Positions 32,976-41,704 of a stretch of DNA of 64,000 nucleotides are shown in pieces. Numbering within the stretch: position 1 is the first letter of the stretch; each line of letters starts with the position of its first letter. Position numbers and translations under genes: made by a program. Location of the stretch: positions 2,728,001-2,792,000 of the forward strand of contig NZ_CP126242.1 of the NCBI RefSeq assembly GCF_030142045.1, read 5' to 3'. The notes under the pieces are model-generated. The model did no database searches and had not been told where the DNA came from. It saw only the letters and a program-made list of their open reading frames with translations. This DNA is from Arthrobacter sp. zg-Y919 (GTDB lineage: Bacteria; Actinomycetota; Actinomycetes; Actinomycetales; Micrococcaceae).

Positions 32976-33195
32976 TCATCAAGGCACCTGGTGGCACTTT
33001 CTTCGCGGGAAATGCGGCTATTGGTATAACCGCCTTTTCCCGTGCACTTTCTTCCTATTCCCTCCGGACCGCCACGGACATTCCAACCGCACCCCGGCTG
33101 GCCGTTTTAGGAGTCCCGGCCCTGTAAGGTTTGCTGTGACTCCGCTTATGGCATTGGGGCAAGGCGCATAAGAAGAAAAGCAGGCACACAGGCAA

Positions 33196-34011
33196 ATGAA
33201 GACTGATATCCGCACCCGGAACAATGTTCGGGTTCTGGGACGAGCAGATGGACCCGTACTGCTTTTTGCCCACGGTTTCGGCTGCGACCAGGGCATGTGG
33301 TCGCGGGTGCTGCCGCGCTTCACCGACGAGTACAAAGTGGTGCTTTTCGACCATGTTGGTGCCGGCGGTTCCGATCTGGATGCCTACACCCCTGCCAAGT
33401 ACGCCACCCTGGACGGCTACGTCGCCGATGTCCTCGAACTGTGCGACGAACTCGACCTGCAGGATGTCACCTTCATCGGCCACAGCGTCAGCGCCATGAT
33501 GGCCATCGCCGCCGGAGCCGCCGCACCGGAGCGCTTTGCCCGGCTCATCCTGGTGGCACCGTCCCCCAGCTACATGGACTATCCCGAAGACGGCTACGAA
33601 GGCGGTTTCAGCCGGGCCGATCTGGACGACTTGCTCGAATCCCTGGACACCAACTATTTGGTCTGGGCTGCCAATATGGCGCCGGCGATCATGGGTGCCC
33701 CCGACGATCCTGCCCTGGGGGAAGAGCTCCAGGGCAGTTTCTGCCGGGTCAACCCGTCCATTGCCCGACAGTTCGCCCGCGTCGCCTTCCTGACGGACGT
33801 CAGGAGCCTGCTCCCGCAGGTAGCCGTCCCCGCCCTCATCATGCAGGCATCGGCGGACCTGTTGGCTCCGGAGCACGTTGGCCGGTACCTGCAGGAGCAC
33901 ATCCCGCAGAGCACGCTCGTGCCGATGAAGGCCACCGGCCATCTCCCCCACGTCAGTGCACCGGGAGAAACCGCGGACCTCATCCTCGCCTACCTGCAGC
34001 ACTCAGAGTAG
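33196..34011 (+). CDS. RsbQ-type alpha/beta hydrolase, putative signal receptor
   Basis: 271 residues, soluble alpha/beta hydrolase. Recognised by its close correspondence to B. subtilis RsbQ (sequence recalled, not searched): LFAHGFGCDQGMWSRVLPRF, VTFIGHSVSAMMAI, the cap region VAPSPSYMDYPEDGYEGGFS, then FCRVNPSIARQFARVAF and PALIMQASADLLAPEHVGRY. The catalytic triad reads Ser97, Asp221 and His249, matching RsbQ positions. RsbQ senses energy stress with the PAS-PP2C partner RsbP; plant KAI2/D14 karrikin and strigolactone receptors share this fold. Here the gene is followed 7 bp later by a PAS histidine kinase rather than a PP2C protein. Confidence 0.88.
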   Translation: MKTDIRTRNNVRVLGRADGPVLLFAHGFGCDQGMWSRVLPRFTDEYKVVLFDHVGAGGSDLDAYTPAKYATLDGYVADVLELCDELDLQDVTFIGHSVSAMMAIAAGAAAPERFARLILVAPSPSYMDYPEDGYEGGFSRADLDDLLESLDTNYLVWAANMAPAIMGAPDDPALGEELQGSFCRVNPSIARQFARVAFLTDVRSLLPQVAVPALIMQASADLLAPEHVGRYLQEHIPQSTLVPMKATGHLPHVSAPGETADLILAYLQHSE

Positions 34012-34018
34012 ACGCGCC

Positions 34019-35581
34019 ATGGACCTGGATTTCCGGCTTGATTACCGTGCCCTGTCCGAATCGGCTCCGGCGGGCTATTTCATCACCCTGACGGACGGTA
34101 CGGTGGTGAACGCCAACGGCACCGCCCAGAGGTGGATAGGCAAGACGCTGGACGAAGTCCGCGGTACCAGCCTGTTGAAGCTGCTGCCCGTGGGAGACCG
34201 GATTGTCTACACCACCCATGCCATGCCGCAGCTGGAACTGAACGAGGAGTTCGCCGAACTCGCCGTCGACCTCCTGGGTCCCGAGGGCCAGCGGATCCCG
34301 GTGCTGCTCTCCGCCACCCGCTCCCCCGCCTCCGACGGGCGGCCCGCCCTCGACCAGGTGGTGGCGTTCTACGCGCACGAACGCCGGCTGTATGAACGGG
34401 ACCTCATCTCCGCCCTGCGCACCGCCGAGGACGCCGAAGCCGCACGGGCGGAAGCCGAAGCCAGCCTTACCGCCCAGGCCGCGGTGCTGCAGGAAAAGGA
34501 CGTGGTGCTGCAGGCATCGCTGATGGAAAGCCTCCGCAAGGAGTCCATGCTCGAAACCATCCTGAACACCATCCGCGTGGGTGTGGCGGTCATCGACGAG
34601 GACGGCCGGCGCATCCTCACCAACTCGCGCCAGCGTCTCCACGAGCGTCTCGCCGCGCCCTCCTTCACCCACCGTCCCACCGAAGCCGAGATGCAGATTT
34701 TCGGTCCGGACCGCATTACGCCGATCCCCGTGGACCAGCGCCCCGTGCAGCGGGCAGCCTCGGGCCAGTCCTTCTCCGACCAGCTCGTCTGGTACGGCAA
34801 CGGTGAGGAGCAGAAGGCGCTGAGCGTCTCGGCCCGGTCCGTCAAGGGCGACGACGACGCCTTCCGCGGCTCCGTGATTGCCTACAGTGATGTCACGGGA
34901 CTGGTGAATGCCGTGGCCGCGAAGGACGATTTCGTGGCCAATGTGTCCCATGAACTGCGCACACCGCTGACCTCGATCATGGGCTATCTGGAACTGGCCC
35001 TGGATGAGGAAGACGCCATCCCGTCCCATGTGGCCTCTTCGCTGAAGGTGGCACAGCGGAATTCGGAGAAGCTCCTGCACCTGGTCTCGGATCTGCTGAC
35101 CGCCGCGGCCGGGTCCGCCAACATCCAGCAGGAAGTCACCGACCTCAGCGAACTGGTCCGCGCCGGCATCACCTCCGCCGCCCCTCGCGCCGAAATCAAC
35201 TCGGTGGATATCGTTGCCAAGGTTCCCGAAACCCTGCCGGCCATGGTGGACCCCAAGCGCATTTCCCAGGTGCTGGACAACCTGCTGTCCAACGCCGTCA
35301 AGTACTCGCCCGACGGCGGACAGGTGACGGTCAGTGCCTGGCGCACCGACGCCGGTTCCACCGTCCTTCAGGTAGCGGACTCAGGCATCGGCATGACCGA
35401 GGCCGAGCAGGCGGAAGTCTTCACCAAGTTCTTCCGCTCCGGCACCGCGCGCCGGGCCCAGATCCCCGGCGTCGGGCTTGGGCTGGTCATCACCAAGCGC
35501 ATCGTGGAGGAGCACGGCGGCACCATCGCCATGGCGAGCGAGGCCGGCAAGGGCACCGTCTTTACCGTAACCCTGCCCTGA
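34019..35581 (+). CDS. PAS-domain sensor histidine kinase paired with RsbQ-like protein
   Basis: 520 residues, no membrane segment. N-terminal PAS (about 8-118: APAGYFITLTDGTVVNANG, then HAMPQLELNEEFAELAVDLL), a long Ala/Glu-rich coiled coil (about 125-175), a second PAS (about 178-292), HisKA (about 300-365, phospho-acceptor His311 in FVANVSHELRTPLTSIMGYL) and HATPase (N-box NLLSNAVKYSPDGG, G1 DSGIGM, G2 GVGLGLVITKRIVEEHGG). The hydrolase ends 7 bp upstream, so they form an operon. The first PAS aligns in position with the RsbQ-binding PAS of RsbP. No response regulator lies within the next genes, so it is an orphan kinase. The start is MDLDFRL at 34019. Confidence 0.9.
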   Translation: MDLDFRLDYRALSESAPAGYFITLTDGTVVNANGTAQRWIGKTLDEVRGTSLLKLLPVGDRIVYTTHAMPQLELNEEFAELAVDLLGPEGQRIPVLLSATRSPASDGRPALDQVVAFYAHERRLYERDLISALRTAEDAEAARAEAEASLTAQAAVLQEKDVVLQASLMESLRKESMLETILNTIRVGVAVIDEDGRRILTNSRQRLHERLAAPSFTHRPTEAEMQIFGPDRITPIPVDQRPVQRAASGQSFSDQLVWYGNGEEQKALSVSARSVKGDDDAFRGSVIAYSDVTGLVNAVAAKDDFVANVSHELRTPLTSIMGYLELALDEEDAIPSHVASSLKVAQRNSEKLLHLVSDLLTAAAGSANIQQEVTDLSELVRAGITSAAPRAEINSVDIVAKVPETLPAMVDPKRISQVLDNLLSNAVKYSPDGGQVTVSAWRTDAGSTVLQVADSGIGMTEAEQAEVFTKFFRSGTARRAQIPGVGLGLVITKRIVEEHGGTIAMASEAGKGTVFTVTLP

Positions 35582-35723
35582 CCGGACTTGCATTCCTCCC
35601 GATTTTGCGGCCATTTAGGCGCTATGTAATCATCCGAAAGGTAAAAGTCCCAGCCCGCATACACGCAGCGGGCAAGGGCAGGGAACGGCGTCCCGCAGCA
35701 GCGGGTTGAATGGATTGTCGGCA

Positions 35724-36200
35724 ATGGCAGAAACCAGCAGGATGCACAGGGTGGTCAGCCGACTGGGCTCGTTTTCCGCCGTCGGCGCCGTCGCCTTCGT
35801 GGTGGACGTCGGCCTGTTTAATCTTCTCTCCGCCACGCTGATTCAAGACAGCCCCATCCTGGCCAAGACCGTCTCCGTCCTGGCGGCCACCACCGTCTCC
35901 TGGCTGGGCAGCCGGTACCTGACGTTCCGGAAGCTGCGGACCCGCAGCATCCGCAGCGAATCCCTGCTTTTCGCCCTGACGAACCTGGTGGGCCTGCTCA
36001 TCTCCACGGGCTGCCTGTACATCTCGCACTATGTGCTGGGTTTCGACAGCCACTTTGCGGACAACGTTTCGGGCAACATTGTCGGCATCGCCCTGGGCAA
36101 CATCTTCCGCTATTTCGCGTACCGGTATGTGGTGTTCAACGGACCCAGCAGCCGCGCGGAGCAACCGGAGGAAGAACCGGAGAGCGCCCGCGCGGCCTAG
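35724..36200 (+). CDS. GtrA family membrane protein
   Basis: 158 residues from the ATG at 35724; an upstream TTG at 35706 in the same frame is possible. Four predicted helices: GSFSAVGAVAFVVDVGLFNL (about 15-34), ILAKTVSVLAATTVSWLGSR, LLFALTNLVGLLISTGCL and GNIVGIALGNIFRYFAYRYV. GtrA/Flippase-like proteins are thought to transport polyprenyl-linked sugars for cell-wall polysaccharide. The Arg in GSRYLTFRKLR after helix two is conserved. The C-terminus is Glu/Pro-rich and ends 7 bp before the convergent gabD-like stop. Confidence 0.85.
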   Translation: MAETSRMHRVVSRLGSFSAVGAVAFVVDVGLFNLLSATLIQDSPILAKTVSVLAATTVSWLGSRYLTFRKLRTRSIRSESLLFALTNLVGLLISTGCLYISHYVLGFDSHFADNVSGNIVGIALGNIFRYFAYRYVVFNGPSSRAEQPEEEPESARAA

Positions 36201-36207
36201 GGAAGCG

Positions 36208-37587
36208 TTACTGCTTCCGCGGGGTGCGGATCAGCTTCTTGTTGACGAACTCGGCCATGCCGAAGCGTCCCAGTTCCCGGCCGACGCCGGAGCGCTTGAC
36301 GCCGCCGAAGGGCAGGTCCTCCTGTGTGCCGGATGTGCCGTTGATCCAGACCATGCCGCTTTCGAGCCGGTCAGCCACGTCCAAGGCCCGGTCTTCGTCG
36401 GTGCTGAACACCGCTCCGCCGAGGCCGAACGGGGAGTTGTTGGCCAGTTCAATGGCCTCTTCCTCGCTGGCAACCTTGTAGATGACGGCGGCGGGGCCGA
36501 ACAGCTCTTCGGAGAAGGCCCGCATTTCGGGCGTGACGCCGGTCAGGACGGTCGGCTGGACGTAGGCGCCCGGTCCGTCGATCAGGCTGCCGCCCGTGTG
36601 CAGGGTGGCGCCCTTGTCCACGGCGTCGCGGATCTGCTCCACCAGGCCGTCTGCGGCCGCCTGCGTGGAGAGCGGTCCGAACCGGGTCTCCGGCTGCAGC
36701 GGATCGCCCGGCTCAATAGCGGACATCCGGGCGGTGAACTTCTCCACGAAATCGTCGTAGAGGTCTTCCATCACGATGAAGCGCTTGGCGGCGTTGCAGG
36801 CCTGCCCGCCGTTGCCCATCCGGCCGGCGACGGCGGCCTTGACCGTGGCGTCGAGGTCTTCGGTGTCCAGGACGATGAACGGATCGCTGCCGCCGAGTTC
36901 CAGCACGTACTTCTTCAGGTTCCGGCCGGCCACCTCGGCCACGGCGGATCCTGCCCGCTCGCTGCCGGTGAGGGACACGCCCTGGATCCGCGGGTCGGCG
37001 ATGATGTCCGCGGCCTGCTCATTGGTGGCAAAGAGGTTGACGTAGGCACCCTCCGGCACACCGGCGTCGGCGAAAATCTGTGCCATTGCCAGGGCGGACT
37101 GCGGGCAGTTGTTCGCGTGCTTGAGCAGGACGGTGTTGCCCAGCATCAGGTTCGGGCCGGCAAAGCGGGCCACCTGGTAGTACGGGTAGTTCCACGGCAT
37201 GATGCCCAGCAGGGCGCCGACGGGCTCCGTGCGGACAACGGCGTTGCCGCCGCCCTTCACATCCAGCTGCTCATCGGCCATGAAGCCGGGGCCCTGGGTG
37301 GCGTAGTACTCGTAGATGTTGGCGGAGAGGGCTACCTCGTTTTTCGCCTCGCGCAGCGGCTTGCCCATTTCCAGGGCGATCAGCTTGGCGAGCTCCTCGG
37401 CGCGCTCCCGGTACAGTTCCGCAACGCGGGTAATGACCTTGGTGCGGTTCTCCACGGGCTCGTTCCGCCAGCTGGCGAAGGCTCCGTGTGCTGCGGTGAC
37501 GGCCTGGTTGATTTCGGCGTCGGTGGATTCAGCGAATTCCTGAAGGGTTTCTCCGGTGGCTGGATTTACGCTCTTGTAAGCACTCAT
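36208..37587 (-). CDS. gabD: NAD(P)-dependent aldehyde dehydrogenase, succinate-semialdehyde dehydrogenase type
   Basis: 459 residues from [18 protein letters not shown] (ATG at 37585-37587); the open frame upstream to 37881 is a leader artefact. ALDH motifs: [19 protein letters not shown], catalytic Glu in [10 protein letters not shown], and nucleophile Cys in [12 protein letters not shown]. The N-terminal SVNPATGE opening and PWNYP variant with KKLIRTP tail match the short GabD/YneI subgroup that oxidises succinate semialdehyde to succinate in GABA breakdown. No gabT neighbour is present, so the substrate remains an inference. Confidence 0.9.
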   Translation of the reverse strand: MSAYKSVNPATGETLQEFAESTDAEINQAVTAAHGAFASWRNEPVENRTKVITRVAELYRERAEELAKLIALEMGKPLREAKNEVALSANIYEYYATQGPGFMADEQLDVKGGGNAVVRTEPVGALLGIMPWNYPYYQVARFAGPNLMLGNTVLLKHANNCPQSALAMAQIFADAGVPEGAYVNLFATNEQAADIIADPRIQGVSLTGSERAGSAVAEVAGRNLKKYVLELGGSDPFIVLDTEDLDATVKAAVAGRMGNGGQACNAAKRFIVMEDLYDDFVEKFTARMSAIEPGDPLQPETRFGPLSTQAAADGLVEQIRDAVDKGATLHTGGSLIDGPGAYVQPTVLTGVTPEMRAFSEELFGPAAVIYKVASEEEAIELANNSPFGLGGAVFSTDEDRALDVADRLESGMVWINGTSGTQEDLPFGGVKRSGVGRELGRFGMAEFVNKKLIRTPRKQ

Positions 37588-37730
37588 ATTGGCCACGCTA
37601 CTCCCGCAAATCGAGTCTGCAAAAGGCTGGAATTCCGGGACTAAATCCGCGTCGGGGCTTGTTGAACGGCAGCGGCGGGCCACCGCCGAACGGCGGAGAT
37701 TAACGGCACACAGAGACCGGTTGCCGTCCG

Positions 37731-38495
37731 TCAGCGACGCAGGCGCGCTTTCCAGAATCGAGGACGCGGCCAGCCCTGCGCCGGGCTCCGGCGGTCCTCG
37801 GTGCGGGGGCGCCGGCTGAGCCGGACACTGAATTCCCCGGGTCCGGGCAGCCGCCACCCACGCCGGCGGGCCACCGTGCACAGCACGGCACAGGTGCCGA
37901 TGGCCACGCCCATGCCCACGTTCTGCAGGCCCAGATCGTAGAGGATGGCCATTTCGACGGCGGCCACCAGGGCGCCCGTGGCGTACAGCGTGTTGCCGCC
38001 GAAGATGGCGGGCACCCGGCCCACCACGATGTCACGGATCATCCCGCCGCCCACCGCGGTGACGACGCCGATCAGGATGGCCGGCAGCCAGTCCAGCCCC
38101 AACCCCAGCGCCTTGGCGGTGCCGGTGGCAGCCCAGCAGCCCAGCGCGAATGCATCAATCACGATGAGGAACCGGTTGGCCCACTTACCCTTGAGCTCAA
38201 TGGCATAGGCAATGAAGGCCCCGGCAATGGCGGTGAAGAGATAGGCGGGGTTGGTCAGCGCGACGGGCGGACCGGCCTGCAGCAAGGTATCGCGCAGCAC
38301 GCCGCCGCCCAGCGCCGAGGTCAGCGCCAGAACCAGGAACCCCACCGGGTCCATCCGCAGCTGCCGCGCCACGGCTCCGCCAAGGACGCCGTTGGCCAGC
38401 ACACCGGCGAGGTCGACGACGTCGAATACCGCCCCCGGGTCGAAAAGGTCCACGCCGCTCCTGCTGTTTCCGTCGCCGGTTCTGCCGGGGTCCAT
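37731..38495 (-). CDS. Trimeric intracellular cation channel (TRIC/YadS) family protein
   Basis: 254 residues with seven predicted helices and the two pseudo-repeats of the family. Repeat one carries TSALGGGVLRDTLLQAGPP; repeat two carries AVGGGMIRDIVVGRVPAIF. The loops VLANGVLGGAVARQLRMDP and GNTLYATGAL also fit the glycine-rich permeation region. Prokaryotic TRICs are monovalent cation channels in the inner membrane. The Arg-rich C-terminus (RLSRRPRTEDRRSPAQGWPR) is an unstructured tail unusual in length. Confidence 0.9.
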   Translation of the reverse strand: MDPGRTGDGNSRSGVDLFDPGAVFDVVDLAGVLANGVLGGAVARQLRMDPVGFLVLALTSALGGGVLRDTLLQAGPPVALTNPAYLFTAIAGAFIAYAIELKGKWANRFLIVIDAFALGCWAATGTAKALGLGLDWLPAILIGVVTAVGGGMIRDIVVGRVPAIFGGNTLYATGALVAAVEMAILYDLGLQNVGMGVAIGTCAVLCTVARRRGWRLPGPGEFSVRLSRRPRTEDRRSPAQGWPRPRFWKARLRR

Positions 38496-38525
38496 TCTAC
38501 GTGGCTGCGGGCCCGGAAAGCGGGG

Positions 38526-38822
38526 TCAGCCCTCGTCCCCCGGCGGATAGTCGTCGTCGTTTCCCGGGACGGCCGTGTTCTGCTCCAGGATGTCGGCCTC
38601 GGATCCGTCGGGGTGGACCGCACCCTCGGGCCCGGCGTCCCCTGCACCCGGCACGGCGGGAATGTCCTGCTCAATGCCGTCCGCCTCGGAACCATCGCGG
38701 TGGATCTCCCCGGCTGGGCCGGCATCACCGGCACCGGGAACCGCAGGCAGTGACTGCTCCGCCCGGTCCGCATCCGAACCGCTGGGAATTACCGGTTGAT
38801 CAGCGTCCTTGCGCATGTGCAT
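38526..38822 (-). CDS. Small acidic repetitive protein, function unknown
   Basis: 98 residues made of about three imperfect 29-residue repeats. The core is GSEAD-x2-EQ-x2-PAVPGAGDAGP-x-G-x2-H-x-D: SGSDADRAEQSLPAVPGAGD, GSEADGIEQDIPAVPGAGDA, and a shortened GSEADILEQNTAVPGNDDD. It is strongly acidic, with no predicted fold or signal peptide; the N-terminus reads MHMRKDADQPV. The DNA is a matching tandem repeat with a period near 87 bp. The recurring SEAD..EQ motif appears in several small actinobacterial proteins of unknown role. It is located between TRIC and glucose dehydrogenase on the same strand. Confidence 0.6.
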   Translation of the reverse strand: MHMRKDADQPVIPSGSDADRAEQSLPAVPGAGDAGPAGEIHRDGSEADGIEQDIPAVPGAGDAGPEGAVHPDGSEADILEQNTAVPGNDDDYPPGDEG

Positions 38823-38915
38823 GCCTCCAATGCGGGTTGCCGTTACCGCCGCGGGCGGCTTGGGTCTCTTCTGTCTATCACCGAAGCCGCCCGGTAGAAA
38901 TAGCCTGCGGAACGG

Positions 38916-39965
38916 TTAGGCGTCCCGCAGGTCCAGCACTACCTTGATATCGCCGTCGTGGTCCTCGAAAGCCTGTGCATAGTCGGCCAGCGCAACGCGG
39001 CGGGAGATCAACTGCTCGAGCCACCGGGAATCGCTCTTGGCCAGGGCCGCGGCAGCCTTGAGGTAGTGGCGGCGGTTGGCATTGACGGTGCCGAAGACCA
39101 CGCGGTTGTCCATCACCAGGTCCAGGTTCAATTGGCCCAGATCCACCGGCTGCTCACCGCCGGGCTCGGAAACGCCGGTGAGGCAGGTGACCGAGTTCTT
39201 GGCGCCGTGGTGCAGGACGTCGTTAATCACCGTGGGCACGCCGGTGCATTCAATGATGATGTCCGGCTTGATGCCGGATTCCGGAAGGGTGTCGGTGTGG
39301 AACACGGCGCCAAGTTCCTTGGTCAGCTTCTCCTTGGGCCCGTCCTCTTCCAGATCGAAGACATGCACTTCGAGTCCGCGCTGCACACCGAGCAGCGCGG
39401 CAAGCAGGCCCACGGGGCCGGCGCCGGTGACCGCGACAACGCCTGGCCGGAAGTAGGCACGGCCGCCGATCCGGTCGATCTGTTCCCAGGCCTTGGCCAG
39501 GATGGTGGCAGGTTCCAGCAGCACTCCTACGCGTTCCAGCGACGGTTCGAGCTTCACCATGTCCTCGGGGTCGCCGCGCCAGTATTCGCGCGCGAAGCCG
39601 TCGAGCCCCTCGATGCCGTGCTCGGTATAGGTGCCGGTCAGGCACATGTCCCACTCACCGGCCGCACAGGCCCGGCAGTTTTCGGCACAGGGGCGGCGGA
39701 CAATGCCCACCACCAGATCGCCGGCGGCAAGCTCGGAATCCTCCGGCGCCTCGACCACGCGGCCCAGATTCTCATGTCCCATCACCAGGTAGTCCCGGTC
39801 CGCAGGTGCCGTGCCGAATTCGGCCGCAATAACCTCACGGTCCGTGGCGCACAGTCCCACTGCGAGCGTCTCCACCAGCACGCTGCCTTCGGCGGCTTCC
39901 GGCTCCGGAAGATTCCGCAGTTCGAGCGAGTCCTTCTGTCCGGGGGTAATCGTCAGTGCCTGCAT
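38916..39965 (-). CDS. Zinc-type glucose 1-dehydrogenase / medium-chain alcohol dehydrogenase
   Basis: 349 residues. It opens MQALTITPGQKDSLELRNLP, then has the catalytic Cys in VGLCATDREVIAAEFG, the MGHENLGRVVEA motif, and a lobe with GIVRRPCAENCRACAAGEWD (structural-zinc cysteines). The Rossmann motif VAVTGAGPVGLLAALLGVQR binds NAD(P). The pattern matches glucose 1-dehydrogenases of the Haloferax/Sulfolobus-like MDR branch, which oxidise glucose to gluconolactone. No other Entner-Doudoroff gene is adjacent, so the sugar specificity is inferred. Upstream 39966-40170 holds no gene. Confidence 0.85.
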   Translation of the reverse strand: MQALTITPGQKDSLELRNLPEPEAAEGSVLVETLAVGLCATDREVIAAEFGTAPADRDYLVMGHENLGRVVEAPEDSELAAGDLVVGIVRRPCAENCRACAAGEWDMCLTGTYTEHGIEGLDGFAREYWRGDPEDMVKLEPSLERVGVLLEPATILAKAWEQIDRIGGRAYFRPGVVAVTGAGPVGLLAALLGVQRGLEVHVFDLEEDGPKEKLTKELGAVFHTDTLPESGIKPDIIIECTGVPTVINDVLHHGAKNSVTCLTGVSEPGGEQPVDLGQLNLDLVMDNRVVFGTVNANRRHYLKAAAALAKSDSRWLEQLISRRVALADYAQAFEDHDGDIKVVLDLRDA

Positions 39966-40169
39966 GTGTTTCCCTTCCCGCGTACCAAGGCTGCTTGCCC
40001 GTCTGTATCCCAGATTAGCGCCGCCGGGCCCCGGTCAAGCAGGGGCGCCCGCCGGTGCGGCGCAAACCGGCGGGGAGAAGCCGCTGGAGCCAGGCGTTAC
40101 GGAAATGGGTCCGGAAGGACTGGGTTCCGTGTCCGGGGCTTCCGTGTCCAGGAAATTCCGGGCCTGGAA

Positions 40170-40201
40170 ACAACGAAGGCCCACCCCGGGGGCAGGCCTT
40201 C
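40170..40201 (-). terminator. tmRNA terminator
   Basis: On the minus strand GAAGGCC and GGCCTTC (40175-40181 and 40195-40201 on +) form a stem, with an inner CCCC/GGGG adding stability. A GTTGTTT tail follows. It lies immediately after the 3' end of the tmRNA. Confidence 0.75.
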
Positions 40202-40205
40202 AAAG

Positions 40206-40575
40206 TGGTGGAGATGGGGGGAATCGAACCCCCGTCCGGTGTTGTTTTGTCAGGGCTTCTCCGGGCGCAGTATGCGTCGGATTTTCTCGGCCCCAGCCAT
40301 CTTGCATACAGGTGGCTGTTCCAGGCCCAGCCGTCAAAATGTCCCGAACACCCCGACGGCGGGAGTGTTCAGCAGTGGCCCTCTAAACGACGCCAGGATC
40401 CGGAGCGAGAGCAACTCCGGGCTGACGGACTACTCCGGCTACTTAGGCAGCGAGAGCGAAGTCAGTGCGCATAGGTTTGGCACTTATTGTTTTGCAGAGA
40501 GCGTTAACGAGATAACTCTGCGTTCTCGGCCCGCTTCCCCTGGCTCAACAAACATCGTCGAAACCGATCATCCCC
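40206..40575 (-). ncRNA. ssrA: Transfer-messenger RNA (tmRNA)
   Basis: One-piece tmRNA of about 370 nt that rescues stalled ribosomes with SmpB. The 5' end GGGGATGATCGGTTTCGACG pairs with the 3' segment CATCTCCACCA (one G-U pair in the acceptor stem); the T-arm GGGGGTTCGATTCCCCC lies just before. The tag reading frame on the minus strand gives A-K-P-M-R-T-D-F-A-L-A-A and stop, encoded at 40443-40481. The tag ends in ALAA, the ClpXP-type degron, and the RTDFALAA part is the form I expect for actinobacteria. The CCA is encoded. smpB is not in the window. Confidence 0.97.
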
Positions 40576-40773
40576 GTATTGAGTTACCAATCAAGCGGCA
40601 GCAGCCGGTGATCCGGCCCCTGCATCACGGCCCTGCTCAGGCCGTTCAGTAGATACAACGACCCGTTTCCGCAGATCATTCCCGGCTGCTGCGGCGTTTT
40701 GCTTCCGCGCGTGCGGCGGCTCCGAAGCCAGCTTTTCCCACCGCGGAACCGCTGCACGCCTTCGCGGCTGGCC

Positions 40774-41070
40774 CTAGCGGCGGCGGCCGAAAATCAGCGA
40801 AGCTGCGGCCACGGCACCGGTGACGGTGTACACGGCAGGCCAGGCACCCATCTTCTTGGCCAGCGGGTGGGACAGACCGAACGCGGCCACGTAGCCGGCG
40901 GTCAGTGCCGCGGCGGTGCCCGTTCCGGCGTCGCGCTTCCAGAGGGCAAACGCACCGGCGCCTGCGGCTGCGAGTACGGCGCCGCCCAGCTGGCGGTTGC
41001 CGGTGTCACGGGCGGTCTTGTAGCCGCCGATCAGGCCGGCTGTGGTGATCAAAGGGGTCAGCAGTGACAA
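40774..41070 (-). CDS. Small hypothetical membrane protein
   Basis: 98 residues with about three predicted membrane segments: one around residues 5-20 (PLITTAGLIGGYK), TAAALTAGYVAAFG and VTGAVAAASLIFG. The central stretch NRQLGGAVLAAAGAGAFALW also looks hydrophobic. It starts MSLLTPLITTAGL. No family was recognised. The gene is near the tmRNA and on the same strand but separated by 198 bp of non-coding sequence in which the tmRNA promoter must lie. Confidence 0.65.
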   Translation of the reverse strand: MSLLTPLITTAGLIGGYKTARDTGNRQLGGAVLAAAGAGAFALWKRDAGTGTAAALTAGYVAAFGLSHPLAKKMGAWPAVYTVTGAVAAASLIFGRRR

Positions 41071-41124
41071 CGGTTTCTCCTCAGATAGATGACAGTCCCA
41101 GCTTATGCCGGGGCCGGCTGGCCG

Positions 41125-41700
41125 CTACCCGCTGAACCCGCCGTCGGACTTGTAGGTGAGAGTGGCAGTGGGGCCACTGAACCGGTCATCACTTTCGCTC
41201 CATCCCGATAGTTCGTAGCCACCGTCCGCAAACCCGGTAAAGCCGACGAGGACTTCGGGGTCCCAGTAGCTGCCGTCCGTGACGAAGGCAATGTGGTTGA
41301 AGCCGTCCGTCTCCCAGTCACCCAGAACCCCGTTCTCGGCAAGGAAGCGGTCGATCCTTCCGATGAGGTACTGCAGGTGCGCATAAACACGGTTGCCTTC
41401 AAGGTCCGCCGTCTGAATGGGTCCAGCTGCATAGGGGTCTGAACCCGACGGTGGCATAAAAGCGTCCAGCTCAGAGAGCGTAGCTTCGCCTGACTCCAGG
41501 CCGGACAATTCTCCGTCCACCCCACCTGCCGGTCCCGTTGCCCCACTGGTGCCGGGGGAAGGAAGGCTCTGGTTATCGCTGGCCGCGTTTTCTGGAGCCG
41601 ACCGGCCCCCATCAGAACATGACACCACTGCACCCGACCCCATTAGCAGCGCAACGGCCATCAATGTGACCCGCTGATTCATCTTGGTTCTTACAGGCAT
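41125..41700 (-). CDS. Hypothetical secreted lipoprotein-like protein
   Basis: 191 residues if started at the ATG at 41698-41700, four bases after the preceding gene ends; an in-frame ATG at 41680-41682 is an equally plausible start. The signal region MNQRVTLMAVALLMGSGAVV leads to a Cys (SCSDGG) that could be lipidated. A Ser/Gly/Pro-rich linker then precedes an outer domain with LIGRIDRFLAENGVLGDWET and WDPEVLVGFTGFADGGYELS. No family was recognised. Its tight spacing with the lipoprotein gene upstream suggests they are co-transcribed and act together at the cell surface. Confidence 0.65.
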   Translation of the reverse strand: MPVRTKMNQRVTLMAVALLMGSGAVVSCSDGGRSAPENAASDNQSLPSPGTSGATGPAGGVDGELSGLESGEATLSELDAFMPPSGSDPYAAGPIQTADLEGNRVYAHLQYLIGRIDRFLAENGVLGDWETDGFNHIAFVTDGSYWDPEVLVGFTGFADGGYELSGWSESDDRFSGPTATLTYKSDGGFSG

Positions 41701-41704
41701 GGTG

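Noticed and set aside
32976..33195. Possible sigma-B-type promoter before the RsbQ-like gene
   Set aside because: A GTTT element is present but no GGGTAT at the right distance was found.
40576..40773. Possible small gene between tmRNA and the hypothetical membrane protein
   Set aside because: No frame with a start and coding bias was seen; the region probably only holds the tmRNA promoter.
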